Shown one piece after another: positions 25,699 to 35,215 of a DNA stretch of 64,000 nt. Source of the DNA: Setaria digitata. Taxonomy: Eukaryota > Nematoda > Chromadorea > Rhabditida > Setariidae. Where the stretch lies: contig RCAB01000022.1 of assembly GCA_003640385.1 (NCBI GenBank), positions 62,001-126,000 on the forward strand, written 5' to 3'. The notes beneath the pieces are model-generated. The model was given only the letters and a program-made list of their open reading frames with translations, was not told the DNA's origin and searched no databases. Both the position numbers and the translations under genes were made by a program. The stretch's first letter is position 1. Every line of letters begins with the position of its first letter.

Positions 25699-28250
25699 TC
25701 ACGCAGCTCTTTTTTGTGCAAGGCGACGATCTCGTTCTTCAGCAATAGTTAAACGAACACCCTTCGTTGGACCTGGCAAACTCACCATTGACTTTGTTCC
25801 TTTTCCAATGATGAATACGTTATTTAGCCTAAAAAGTAGCATGAACGAAAGTATAAAAGAGGACGATTTAAATCGATGGAACAAATAAACACAACTAAGA
25901 CTCCAAATTAAATACTTGCACCAAAAACACTTATTTCCATAAAAACAATAGAAAATTATAAAGCACTAAAAAAAAAAATGTGTTATCAGAATAAAAATAA
26001 ACTACATCACAAATCACTACAAAATTATCGTTTCTGTGCAAAGAAAGATCTACTTTTTACCACAATTTACTTCCCTAAGTGAAACAAAGAGAAACTGACC
26101 TGGACCGGCGGTTATGCCAACCAGGCCCCGGTCTTCTTTAATCATCACTACTGCGGAGCAGATGTGCTTTGCAAGCAATGTGGGCCTTGACCTCACCGAA
26201 TTTTAGAAATTCCATTTTTTTTTCAACACCTCAAATTTTTCTTAACTGTTTTATTCAAAGGATATAAATGAGACTTGCTTGGCACTCTCCCCACGTACTT
26301 ACCGAGTAGCGAATGAATGTCCAGCAGCATCTTTAATGTGCACAATGTCAAATGATCCGGGATGCTTCTCACGATGCCCAACAATGCCAACACGACCCAT
26401 GTTACGACCTCCCGTTACCATACACAGATTACCCTGGTCGAATTTAACAAAATCACTCATTTTACCGGTTAAAATGTCCACTACTATCGTATCATTCACC
26501 TGCAATTTCCGAAAAAAATAGAAAAAAGAAGCTACTTTTTGAAAAACAGCAGAACAGTTCTGTAAGAGTTCAAAATATAAATGAAGAAAATGAAAAAATA
26601 AACACGTAAACACGTAAAATATATTACTAATAGAACACCAACTCTATTTCCGCGATGAAGATTAATTAATAAAAAGTAGAGAGCATAATAAGAGCAGCAT
26701 CGCCAGTCACCTTGGTATATATTAAATACATTAAAAAACCACATTAAGCATTTGGTTCCTGAAGGCCGAATTCTAGCAATGCTCTCTTTCTAATAGCCTA
26801 AGCATTAATTGCAAAGTTGCCTGTCATATACTACCAAAACAAATGGAAGTTATCAAAACAATGGTAACCTTAACATGAGGATCCGGATAACGAATAGTTC
26901 GAGCATCGTGAGTAACAATAAAAGGGACGCCTTTTGGTCCGACAGATTTTTTCACTACTTTACAAAGTTTGAAATTTCCTTCCTGCTCTGTAATGCGATG
27001 AGTAGCATACCGCCCTTTTGCATCATAAAGAAGGCGAAAAGTTTCATTCGTTTTGTCGATCCTGATTACATCTAAAAAATGTTTCTAAAGAAAAGGATAC
27101 GTCAACCATTCCCCAATAGTTAAACACCAAAGAATTACTTGATAACACATCATCTGAACAAATGTTACATTGAACAGACTACTATCACTAAGCTACGTCA
27201 TAGTGCCTAATAGTTCACCAGAAAAATACCATCTAATGGTGGTTTTAAAAGGAAGTGAAAGAAATACGTAGTAGTGTTTACAATGCCATTATAATACCAG
27301 GAAACATACCCATAAATCCTGCGGGAAAACGCATATCCGTTCGCACCTTTCCATCGACCTTGATTAGCCGCTGTTTACAAATCATACGCGCCTCATTATA
27401 GGTCAATGCATATTTCAACCGATTACGCAAGAACAATATTAAAGGAAGCGATTCTCGCAATTTGTGTGGCCCACACCGCGGTCTTGGAGCAAAAACGCCT
27501 AAAAATGTCCACTTTTCTTTTTCTCTCCACAACTAAAAGTGACCGTTTGGAACTTTGCCATTATAAGGAACTGGAACCATGCCTGACCCTCTTCCTTCAA
27601 ATGTCGCGCATTCTTTCCTTCATTTTTCTGTTGCAAAACGGCGTGACTCAGAGGTAAAGTTCAGCACCATCTCCATTAACAGCAATTTCAGAGTATGCCG
27701 CTAAACATTTATCATGCTTATATCAAACGGTAATTCCACTATCTTCATCATTAATTGCTGTTTCTTATCGCCTTACTGTAGGACTGAACCTGCTTGATTT
27801 TCCCCCTAAATCAAGCGTAATGGTAGCAGACTATCGGCGACTTGACCACTCTGCCAAAATCACTGGTCACACTCCTATTAATCTATCGACATATTTCGAC
27901 GGATTCCCAAACGTTAGCTAGTTCTGCATGGTTGTTGCAGATTTTATCAGTGATAATAATCTTATATATTTTATTATCAGCTCCAGTTAATCACTTGTGA
28001 TAACAGGTTTTTCTCGTGACAGTAAGACAAATAAAGTACACAGGATTTCGAAAGGTAACCTAACGTCGCAAACCAAGTAACAAAAACAAAGAATATTTGG
28101 TTGCAAGTTGGTCTTAATATTATGGTTCACTACACAGCGGCATCCGTAATGCTTAATAAAAATGAAAAAAGATTTACCTCCAAGCTTGTCTAACATCCAG
28201 TGTTTTGGCGCCGCAAGACGCTTTAAATGTCGCTTCGGTCCACGGGCCAT
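25699..28250 (-). CDS. rps-4: 40S ribosomal protein S4 (eS4)
   Basis: Five minus-strand exons (28178-28250, 27310-27498, 26869-27071, 26303-26499, 25699-25828) join to 263 residues, the usual eS4 length. Landmarks are [20 protein letters not shown] at the start, [20 protein letters not shown], an S4 RNA-binding segment ending [39 protein letters not shown], the KOW-like segment [19 protein letters not shown] and the end RRLAQKRAA. eS4 is a structural protein of the small subunit. The introns are unusually informative: the first carries a tRNA-like relic (27773-27863) and the last a GC-rich hairpin (26103-26133). TRUB2 follows on the same strand. Confidence 0.97.
26103..26133. other. GC-rich hairpin in the last S4 intron
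   Basis: GACCGG (26103-26108) pairs with CCGGTC (26128-26133), with an inner GGTT/AACC stem. The surrounding 26100-26200 is far richer in G and C than the rest of the intron. Intronic snoRNAs are common in ribosomal protein genes. On the S4 sense strand the hairpin is preceded by AAAGAA, which fits the H-box pattern ANANNA, but I find no ACA box at the right place. A snoRNA is therefore only a possibility. Confidence 0.25.
27773..27863 (-). pseudogene. degenerate tRNA-Ser(GCU)-like relic
   Basis: On the minus strand an A-box match TGGCAGAGTGG (27846-27856) is followed by CTGCTACC, an anticodon-loop-like piece with GCT. A 9-bp variable-arm-like hairpin follows (GCTTGATTT with AAATCAAGC), then a B-box-like GGTTCAGTCC (27781-27790, one base short). 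The order and spacing fit a type II tRNA. The acceptor stem does not pair, the T stem pairs poorly and the anticodon loop would be 8 nt, so this is a relic rather than a working tRNA. It lies in the first S4 intron in the same orientation as the host gene. Confidence 0.4.
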
Positions 28251-29287
28251 ATTGCGCTGCTTGCTCGATATAAACCCTCAAAACTCTTCGGATTGTAATG
28301 GACAAAACTAAAAACACTGAAAACTCTAAAAAAAAAAAGGAAAGAAAAACGGAAAAATTCTCTACTAAAAAATTTTCCAGCAGAATACTTGTACACTAAT
28401 ACTTATACACTAATCCTGTGAAGTTATGGAAGTCAAAGTACAAAGTTTTTTCGCCTTTTATAGTTCTATGTTCTAATCCCTGTCAACCACCACCCGTTCT
28501 TCTTACTTTATCCTTCATCTGCGCTTACATATTATGTCCATCCCTAGACAAAAACTCAAAAGAACTAAAAAAAAGGTTCCTAGTTCAAAGAAAGCAATTA
28601 ATTAGTTAGTCTCATGAGTGGCCCTGGGAATGATAGATTAATCTCATGGATGATGCACCGTGGTTCAGGAAAGCTGTCCTCACTCCAATGCTTTACATAT
28701 TCTAGCTTTGAAACGAGGAGAGCCACGAAAGAACAAAGTTGGCCTGCTGATTACCTTAACCACTCCCTGAAATAGTTGGCGTATGAAGTGAGAAGCCTAA
28801 TCACTCCAACATCCTACCAACTTCCTCCTGACGCCTCAACTATTCGGAACCTTCAGCAAACTTCAAGGGACTTTAGGACGTCTTCTACAGTATCCCTCAA
28901 AGCGCTCTGAGACTACGGCGGGAATAACAGCACCAAAGTTAGGATTAAATTAACCAAATCCTTCACAAACCTATTTATTATTTTTAAACGACTTAATTTA
29001 GTGGGAGCCGTTTAATTAGTGAGACCTTATCGCCCTTGGCCAAAGTTAATTAATTGTGCAATGTTTCAAATGTAAAAATGAACATAAAAAGTTGCCATAA
29101 TTAGCGTAAAATCAAGTTCTGACTCATATATTAGCTATAATTTGATGATAAGTAATTAGAAATTTTATGTAAATTGTTTGATTGATTGTAAATTATTCGA
29201 TTCCAGTATGATACCACTGCTGAGAGGAGAAATGAATCCTCATTGCCTATTTCTTAGTTATCAAGGAGTGGTTGTACTCCCTCATAA
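28251..29287. other. divergent spacer, S4 and FER-like kinase
   Basis: About 1 kb without recognisable exons, presumably containing both promoters. Ordinary AT-rich sequence with an A run at 28330-28339. Confidence 0.45.
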
Positions 29288-31548
29288 ATGCCAAAGAAGG
29301 AAGAAGAGGAGGTGAAGAATCTTTCAGAAGTATAGAAATAATTGTATCTTCAAGACACTTTTCTTGAACTAAGTGAAGGAAAATAAATTTTCAGATTAAA
29401 AGTTCCATAGAAAATTAACTGCTGAAGTTATTTAATTATTCTGATTTGAAAATTGGAAATATTCAATAACTCTGCACAAAAAAAAATTGAATTTGAAAGT
29501 CTGTTATCAGAATCATTAAGTAATTGAGCTCACTTTCATAGCTCAGTTATTCAATGGCAAGTAAATGAACTTAAATATGTTTTTGCAAATAAATCACTTC
29601 CTAAATCAATATTTGCTCCACGAATGTATATCACTTATCTGCTTGTCACAGGGTGATGACTCGGTATCAATAACTGATGATGTGAAAGGAGCTGATTATT
29701 ATCACGGGTTGATACCACGTACCGACATCGAACCACTGCTTAAAAAAGAGGGCGATTTTTTGCTGCGTAAAACTGAACTAACTCCTGGTATTTCCTATTC
29801 TGTTTTCACCGAAATGATCGCAATTGAGAAGAAATACATTTTTTCATTTCATCCCGTAAGTCACGTATTTACGTGTAAATGCTGCGTTATGTAACTTGAC
29901 TTAATGGAATGTTCCATCTTCCCACACTCTAGCAGAAGTTTCAACGGCAACAAGTTGCTTCGCTAAGATGTCGCGATTAGGGAAATAATGAGATGAAAGG
30001 AATTTTTGAGGTGAGATAGTGCTTGCGATCTCAGTGCGACACAATAACGCTGTGCGACACTTCATGGTGAATCAGGATCAGGATGGCTCGTTCTACTGCG
30101 AACATCACCACGAGAAAAGTGTCTCCGACCTGATTCAGTACTACAAGGCAACGAAGGAGCCATTATCAGCTTCTAGTCAAGCCCGTCTTCGTCGACCCAT
30201 CGAGAGACCGCAGTGGCTTCTGAACCATGACTCCATCAGACTCGTCAAAAAACTCGGTGAAGGTGCATTTGGTGAGGTCAGCTGATTGCTTCTCATCAGT
30301 TAGACGAAGTCTCGTACACATTGTAAGCTGAAACTCCAAAACTTAAGGTATTCCTTGCGGAATATTCGTTCGGAACGGAGAAGCAGCAAATGGCTGTAAA
30401 AACGATGCGTCAGGAAGCAACTCGTGAAGCGCGTCTGAAGTTTATGAAGGAAGCACGCCTGATGCGTCGATACGAGCATAAGCACGTGGTTCGGATTCTC
30501 GGTGTAGCTGTGCACGAGCATCCACTAATGATCGTTATGGAAAATTGCCCTGGTTCGTTTAATTTATCTTTCCTGCTCTATCTCCTTCAATCCACTACCA
30601 GGATTTCATGATTCAACTCAATACCAACTCAAACTTAGTTCAAGCTTTCCATTTCAGAGAGTGAATTGTCATCCAGTCAGCAGATTTAAGACGTGTTTCA
30701 GGAGGATCTTTACTCTCCTACTTGCGTAAAGAAAAGGGCAAGATAACGTTGGCTACAAAGCTACGTTTCACTACCGAAGCAGCCGATGGGATGGCTTATT
30801 TACATAAGCAAAAATGTATTCATCGCGACATCGCTGCACGTAACGTATTGTTAAGCGCTAAACTTGACGTAAAAATTAGCGACTTCGGCATGTCTGACGA
30901 TAGACTTATCGTACAAGACGAGAAGTTAGAAAAGGTATCTTGTCCTTATCATTCTTAACGTAGCTCTCCTAATCTCATAAGTGCACAGCTGCAGTGCTCC
31001 AATGGCGCCCCATCCATCCAGTGAGCTTCTGATGGTTCGCGACGTCTAGTTGGAACAGTAAGTGATGGATGATTATTATGGAACTGAGTTCCAGAAGTGA
31101 TTCTAGTAGCATAATTTACAACTTAAAAAAAAACAAAGAAATGGAAGAAAAAAGAATGCAACTGAAATAGGTGCCAGTGAAATGGCTGGCACCAGAAACT
31201 ATGCAGCAAAAGGTTTACTCGAACAAAACTGACGTCTGGTCCTACGGTGTACTTATCTGGGAAATTTATTCTGATGGTTCAGAACCTTACCCGGGACTGA
31301 GCAATATTCAGACACGCGCAAAGATTGTCGTGCAAAATTATCGAATGGAAATGCCCAAAGTATGATTTCCAATTAGTATTCGTTGTAATTACTACTGTTC
31401 GGTCATTCTTTGCTGTTCCTAATTGAGTTCATTTTAGGAAACACCGTCTGGAGTTGCTAAATTAGTCCAGCAATGTTGGGCTAAAAATCCCGAGGAGCGA
31501 CCGGAATTTAGCAAAATTTTCAAAATTCTTAAAAATATGAAAACTTGA
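29288..31548 (+). CDS. FER/FES-like SH2-tyrosine kinase, short nematode form
   Basis: Seven exons (29288-29311, 29652-29787, 30011-30276, 30348-30552, 30702-30934, 31171-31359, 31438-31548) give 387 residues in one frame. The SH2 domain (about 24-115) starts YYHGLIPRTDIEPLLKKEGD and has the phosphotyrosine-binding Arg in FLLRKTE. The kinase domain (from about 126) has GEGAFGEV, the ATP-binding Lys at 160 (MAVK), HRDIAARN (Asp 253) and DFG (271-273), then VPVKWLAPE. It lacks the F-BAR part of FER/FES, as in the expanded nematode family that includes SPE-8. The segment from DFG to APE has no tyrosine, so activation-loop autophosphorylation of the usual kind is missing. The 24-nt first exon is the weakest part of the model. 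A poly(A) signal lies at 31602-31607. Confidence 0.88.
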
Positions 31549-32861
31549 TAATTATGTGCGATCAAAGTGGCAAAACCATCATCAAAGCCATCTCCTTCAT
31601 TAATAAAAACATGGACCCTGTGTTACAAACCTTTGCAAAATAATCTTCACATTACTGTTAAGCATGATTCTGCATGCGGGAATTAATATATTTCCATCGT
31701 TATTTTATTACTTTGATCACTTCATGGACATTCGTTCCATTAAGTTTAACAAAACAATGAGCATTTAAGAAGTGCAGAACAGATAGCACATCATTCCAGC
31801 ATTTTCAGTTGAAGCCGAAAGGTTGTTCAATAGAGGGTCTGTAAAGATTTAGCTAGATTTACTTCAGGATATATATATATATATATATTACGATTATAAT
31901 ATGATTAGTGAAATAATTTACTCACTTTCGATGACTCTTTTCACCTGGTTCAATTCTTTTGTGGGTATATTAAAACAAGTATCCCTCGAAGTTTTTTTTT
32001 TTCTTTTTGAGAGAGAACAAAGGTTTGAAGTTTTTTTTCTATTCGATAACTTTGTTAAGCTATTTTATCCTCATTTCAGGTCCAAAAACCTGAATAAGCA
32101 GACTTAGACAATTCCTATTCTACTCATTTTTTCGTGTTCCAAAGGATTGAATCTGAAGATCAAGTATACGGTTTTATCATGAAGTTATTTTGGAGTGTCT
32201 ACCATGAAATATTAAAACTCTCACTGATTTTATTGGTAATTAATTCTTTTTTCCAAAAGCTTGAGGATTTGTGAAATTGATTTGGAATTTTATTTCTCAT
32301 AGATGTTATTTCGAGAGGATATTAAAAAAATGGAACTACGGTAATAGTTATTTTATTGTTGTCAAAGTGATAGCATTAATAACTTTTTCCAAAACAATTT
32401 TACTTTTGTACATTTATCGAACTAGACATTCATTGTAATTTGGACCATTAACTGAATTAGATTTTGCAGATTGATATCTGTGCTTTATCAGAAAGCAGAT
32501 CTTTGGTAAAAGGTATGCTTTACTTTTGCTTTAATGTGTATAAGTACCCTAAAGTCTGTAACTTCCCCTAAACTTTCAAACAACACCAGAAAAAGTTCCA
32601 ACAGCGGGATTGAAGTACAAAAGTGATAATTTTGAAAGTTGTAAAATTTCGTTTTAAGCTATCTTTTTAACATTTTTAATTGTTAGTTAGGGTTGTTTGG
32701 AATCAAATTTGAAAACAAATCAAATTTTGTTTAATAAGGGAATCAAAATTTTCTGGCCTTGCAGAAATAACTAGTCTTTTAAATACTTCGATAAGCAATA
32801 TTAATGCTTACTAGTACATCACAGATCCATTAATTTAGCATTTTTCAATCGCTTTTTACAG
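31549..32861. other. spacer with an AT microsatellite
   Basis: Holds the kinase poly(A) signal (AATAAA, 31602-31607) and an alternating AT tract at about 31869-31888. A 36-bp exon-like segment near 32471-32506 (acceptor tttgcag, donor gtaaaa) could be an upstream exon of the collagen gene, but its phase does not join the next exon. Otherwise nothing is seen. Confidence 0.4.
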
Positions 32862-33562
32862 AAAGTTCAAATTTTACAACGAAAGATGTGTCTGGCTCTT
32901 GGAGAACTAAAGCGTCCTCAAGAGTTCCCACAGATTTACTAAAAGTAGAAGAAAAAAAGAAAGTTGTGCCTCTTGTAACTTCTCAAACCAAAGAGGATCG
33001 AAAGAAGAAAATGGAAAAAGTGGTAGAATCTGCCACTTTCACTAGCAAGACTGCATCGAAAATGACAAAAAAAAAGGAAAAACCTGTTACCTCTACTGCT
33101 GTAACCGTCCCGAAAAAAACGAAAGAAATTAAAAAATCTATGATTTATACCACTTCTGTAATGCCGGAAAAGATAGAAAAAATCAGTGAATTTACAACTT
33201 CTGTAACAGTTGAGCAGAAGACATACCAAACCAAAGAGCAGAAAGTTACGGGGAAATTAACTGAAGAAGCCTATGCATGGAATGGACCGAAAGAATTCAT
33301 TGGCGATGAAGGTGATCCCGGACCGCCAGGGTCACCTGGACCACCAGGACCTCAGGGACCCCGAGGTGATCCTGGACCAGAAGGAATGCAGGGGCCAATG
33401 GGAGATCCTGGTCCTTCCGCTGATCAGTCGGTATCATTATCACACGGCATGTCCCATATTATTTGTGTCTTAGAAAAAGAAATTGATTTAACCCTTCGTA
33501 ATTTTGAGCATTATTTGATTGCACTCACAGAAATATTTTGGAATAAGAAGATGAAGGATTGA
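32862..33562 (+). CDS. collagen-like protein fragment, Lys-rich N part plus Gly-X-Y
   Basis: A 3' splice site ends at 32861 and an open frame runs to TGA at 33560-33562. The first 130 or so residues are rich in K, T, S and V with repeats such as [11 protein letters not shown] and TTSVTVEQK. About a dozen Gly-X-Y triplets follow, beginning [20 protein letters not shown] and ending near GDPGPS. A phase-0 donor (gtatca) follows codon TCG at 33430, so the exon probably ends there and the remaining codons are intron. No start codon was found, so upstream exons are missing. Collagens form triple helices in the cuticle or basement membrane; which class this is cannot be said. The continuing Gly-X-Y exons are not seen on this strand; a short one is on the other strand at 35078-35215. 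Confidence 0.6.
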
Positions 33563-33948
33563 ATAATGTGAAATTATCGTAGCTGAATCAAATAATTACT
33601 TCAGAAGGAAATTTTTTTTTTCAAAAATTTTTACAAATCGAACAAAAAATTTCGAATTTTCAGATGCATATATATTGCTGGCATTACCTTTTTGGTATTA
33701 TTTATTTTGAAACTGCATACTTTTGATCACTGTTGAGATAGTTACTCGTCTATTTATTTTATTTTTAAAATCTTTTAAATTATTCAATTGACAAATATAT
33801 TGTGTATAAAGAATTATAATATTTTCCAGTAATCTTAATATTTTTGAGCAAAATGAGATTCATATAAACAAAAAGAAAGTTGATAACTTGCGGTATCACA
33901 TTTCCGCAATATGATCGGTATTAAGAGGTTTTTCATCACTTATTCCAG

Positions 33949-33980
33949 AAAGTTCAATTTTTACATCGAAGGATGTGTCA
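33949..33980 (+). pseudogene. duplicated 5' piece of the collagen-like exon
   Basis: A 32-base segment preceded by an acceptor (ttccag) matches 28 of 32 bases of 32862-32893, the first bases of the collagen-like exon, which also follow an acceptor. After this the sequences diverge and the collagen frame soon meets a stop. It looks like a decayed exon duplicate. Confidence 0.5.
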
Positions 33981-34207
33981 TTTTTTATCTTTTTTATTGG
34001 CTTATGATTATTTAGCGAGAAATAATTTCCTGACTAGGCTGATAGATAGCTTTTGTGCTACTTCACCTTCGTTCTTAGCTTTTCTCCATCTTCCCTTGCA
34101 TTCTAATAATTTGTTATTTGCAATTAATCTCTGCATAATTACTTGGAAAAAACAAAAAGTTAAAATTTTCATGAAGTACAGAAATCAGAAACATTTCATG
34201 CAAAAAA

Positions 34208-34411
34208 AAATTGAAATAAATTATGAAAATTGCTGGAGTCAGAAAGAAGAAATTGATGAAAAATGGAGTCGTTCAATTGATATTCTGAAATGGAACTGTG
34301 ATCAGACTNTAAATTGAAATAAATTATGAAAATTGCTGGAGTCAGAAAGAAGAAATCGATGAAAAATGGAGTCGTTCAATTGATATTCTGAAATGGAACT
34401 GTGATCAGACT
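34208..34411. other. assembly join: 101-bp direct copies flanking one N
   Basis: 34208-34308 and 34311-34411 match over 101 bp with one difference (ATTGATG against ATCGATG) and are separated by N at 34309 plus a T. This is an unmerged contig overlap. The open frame at 33973-34317 runs into it and is not a gene. Confidence 0.85.
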
Positions 34412-34773
34412 AGATCTCTCTTCGGCAAGGGAACAATAATTCACTTGAATTATACTTTTGTCCAGAACACTATTTCAATAGCATCTTAACACTACTCGTT
34501 AAAAAAAAAGCTTTCATTCACGGAGTGTGCAAATTTAGATTTTTTTTTTAATCCGGACAACGGTGCTCGAAATTTGCCTTTGATGAGTGATTTTGGACAG
34601 GAAAGGTATATATGGGCCAAGAGTGGGTGGTGACAGTGATTTATTGAAACTTTTTATTCTTGCATGAGTATTGTTCCACATTGAATTCAAAGTTTTTCAA
34701 AAAAGTGGACAACAGCAATGTAACATAATTGTTAACACTTCTGCTTTCTTCCACTTTATTTTCTGAAAAAATT

Positions 34774-34933
34774 TGAAGTGCATGAAAGGTTGATAACAGC
34801 CTGATAACTGAAACACTGTAATCAAAGNATTTGATTTTTGTTGGAATTTTTTTGCATCTTTCACACACAGAAAATATCGTGAAGTGCATGAAAGGTTGAT
34901 AACAGCCTGATAACTGAAACACTGTAATCAAAG
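34774..34933. other. assembly join: 54-bp direct copies around one N
   Basis: 34774-34827 ends at the N (34828) and recurs exactly at 34880-34933. The 51 bp between the N and the second copy occur once. This again looks like a failed overlap, or a collapsed local repeat. The open frame at 34641-34976 crosses the N and is not a gene. Confidence 0.8.
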
Positions 34934-35077
34934 CGGAACAAAATAATTGTGTGGTATAGTAATTAAGCTTATGCAATGTATTATTGTGTTATTTGTTACG
35001 AAAATGACAACGATTCATAATTACAATATATATTTGCAATTAAGAATATAGGCAGGCTGAAGTGAAAAAAAATTACC

Positions 35078-35215
35078 TTAGTAAGGTATGCCTTTTGGAC
35101 CACGCGGTCCTTTTTTGCCAAGTTTCCCCATCAGTCCTTGAGGACCTTTAGGACCAGTTGGACCGCGTGGACCTCGTGGTCCAGGATCACCTCGTGGACC
35201 TTTAGGACCTTTCAT
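35078..35215 (-). CDS. short collagen Gly-X-Y segment, 45 codons
   Basis: The minus-strand frame from ATG at 35213-35215 to TAA at 35078-35080 encodes MK, then fourteen uninterrupted Gly-X-Y triplets ([20 protein letters not shown] is the start), then Y. A donor-like site (AAG/gtaatt) follows the stop immediately. A free-standing collagen this short would be unusual. It is more likely the last exon of a collagen gene whose other exons are elsewhere, or a displaced part of the plus-strand collagen at 32.9-33.4 kb, since two assembly joins lie between them. Confidence 0.5.
   Translation of the reverse strand: MKGPKGPRGDPGPRGPRGPTGPKGPQGLMGKLGKKGPRGPKGIPY

Larger units (their letters stand above)
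33563..35077. other. disordered stretch with two assembly joins
   Basis: Contains a copy of the collagen exon start (33949-33980) and two single-N joins (34309, 34828) with duplicated flanks. No intact gene is seen. The order and orientation of sequence here should be treated as uncertain. Confidence 0.5.

Noticed and set aside
27773..27863. Functional tRNA-Ser gene
   Set aside because: The acceptor stem does not pair, the T arm is defective and the anticodon loop is one base too long.
33973..34317. 114-codon open frame
   Set aside because: Runs into the N at 34309 and is in a different frame from the duplicated collagen exon piece.
34641..34976. 111-codon open frame, minus strand
   Set aside because: Crosses the N at 34828 and contains the duplicated 54-bp overlap.
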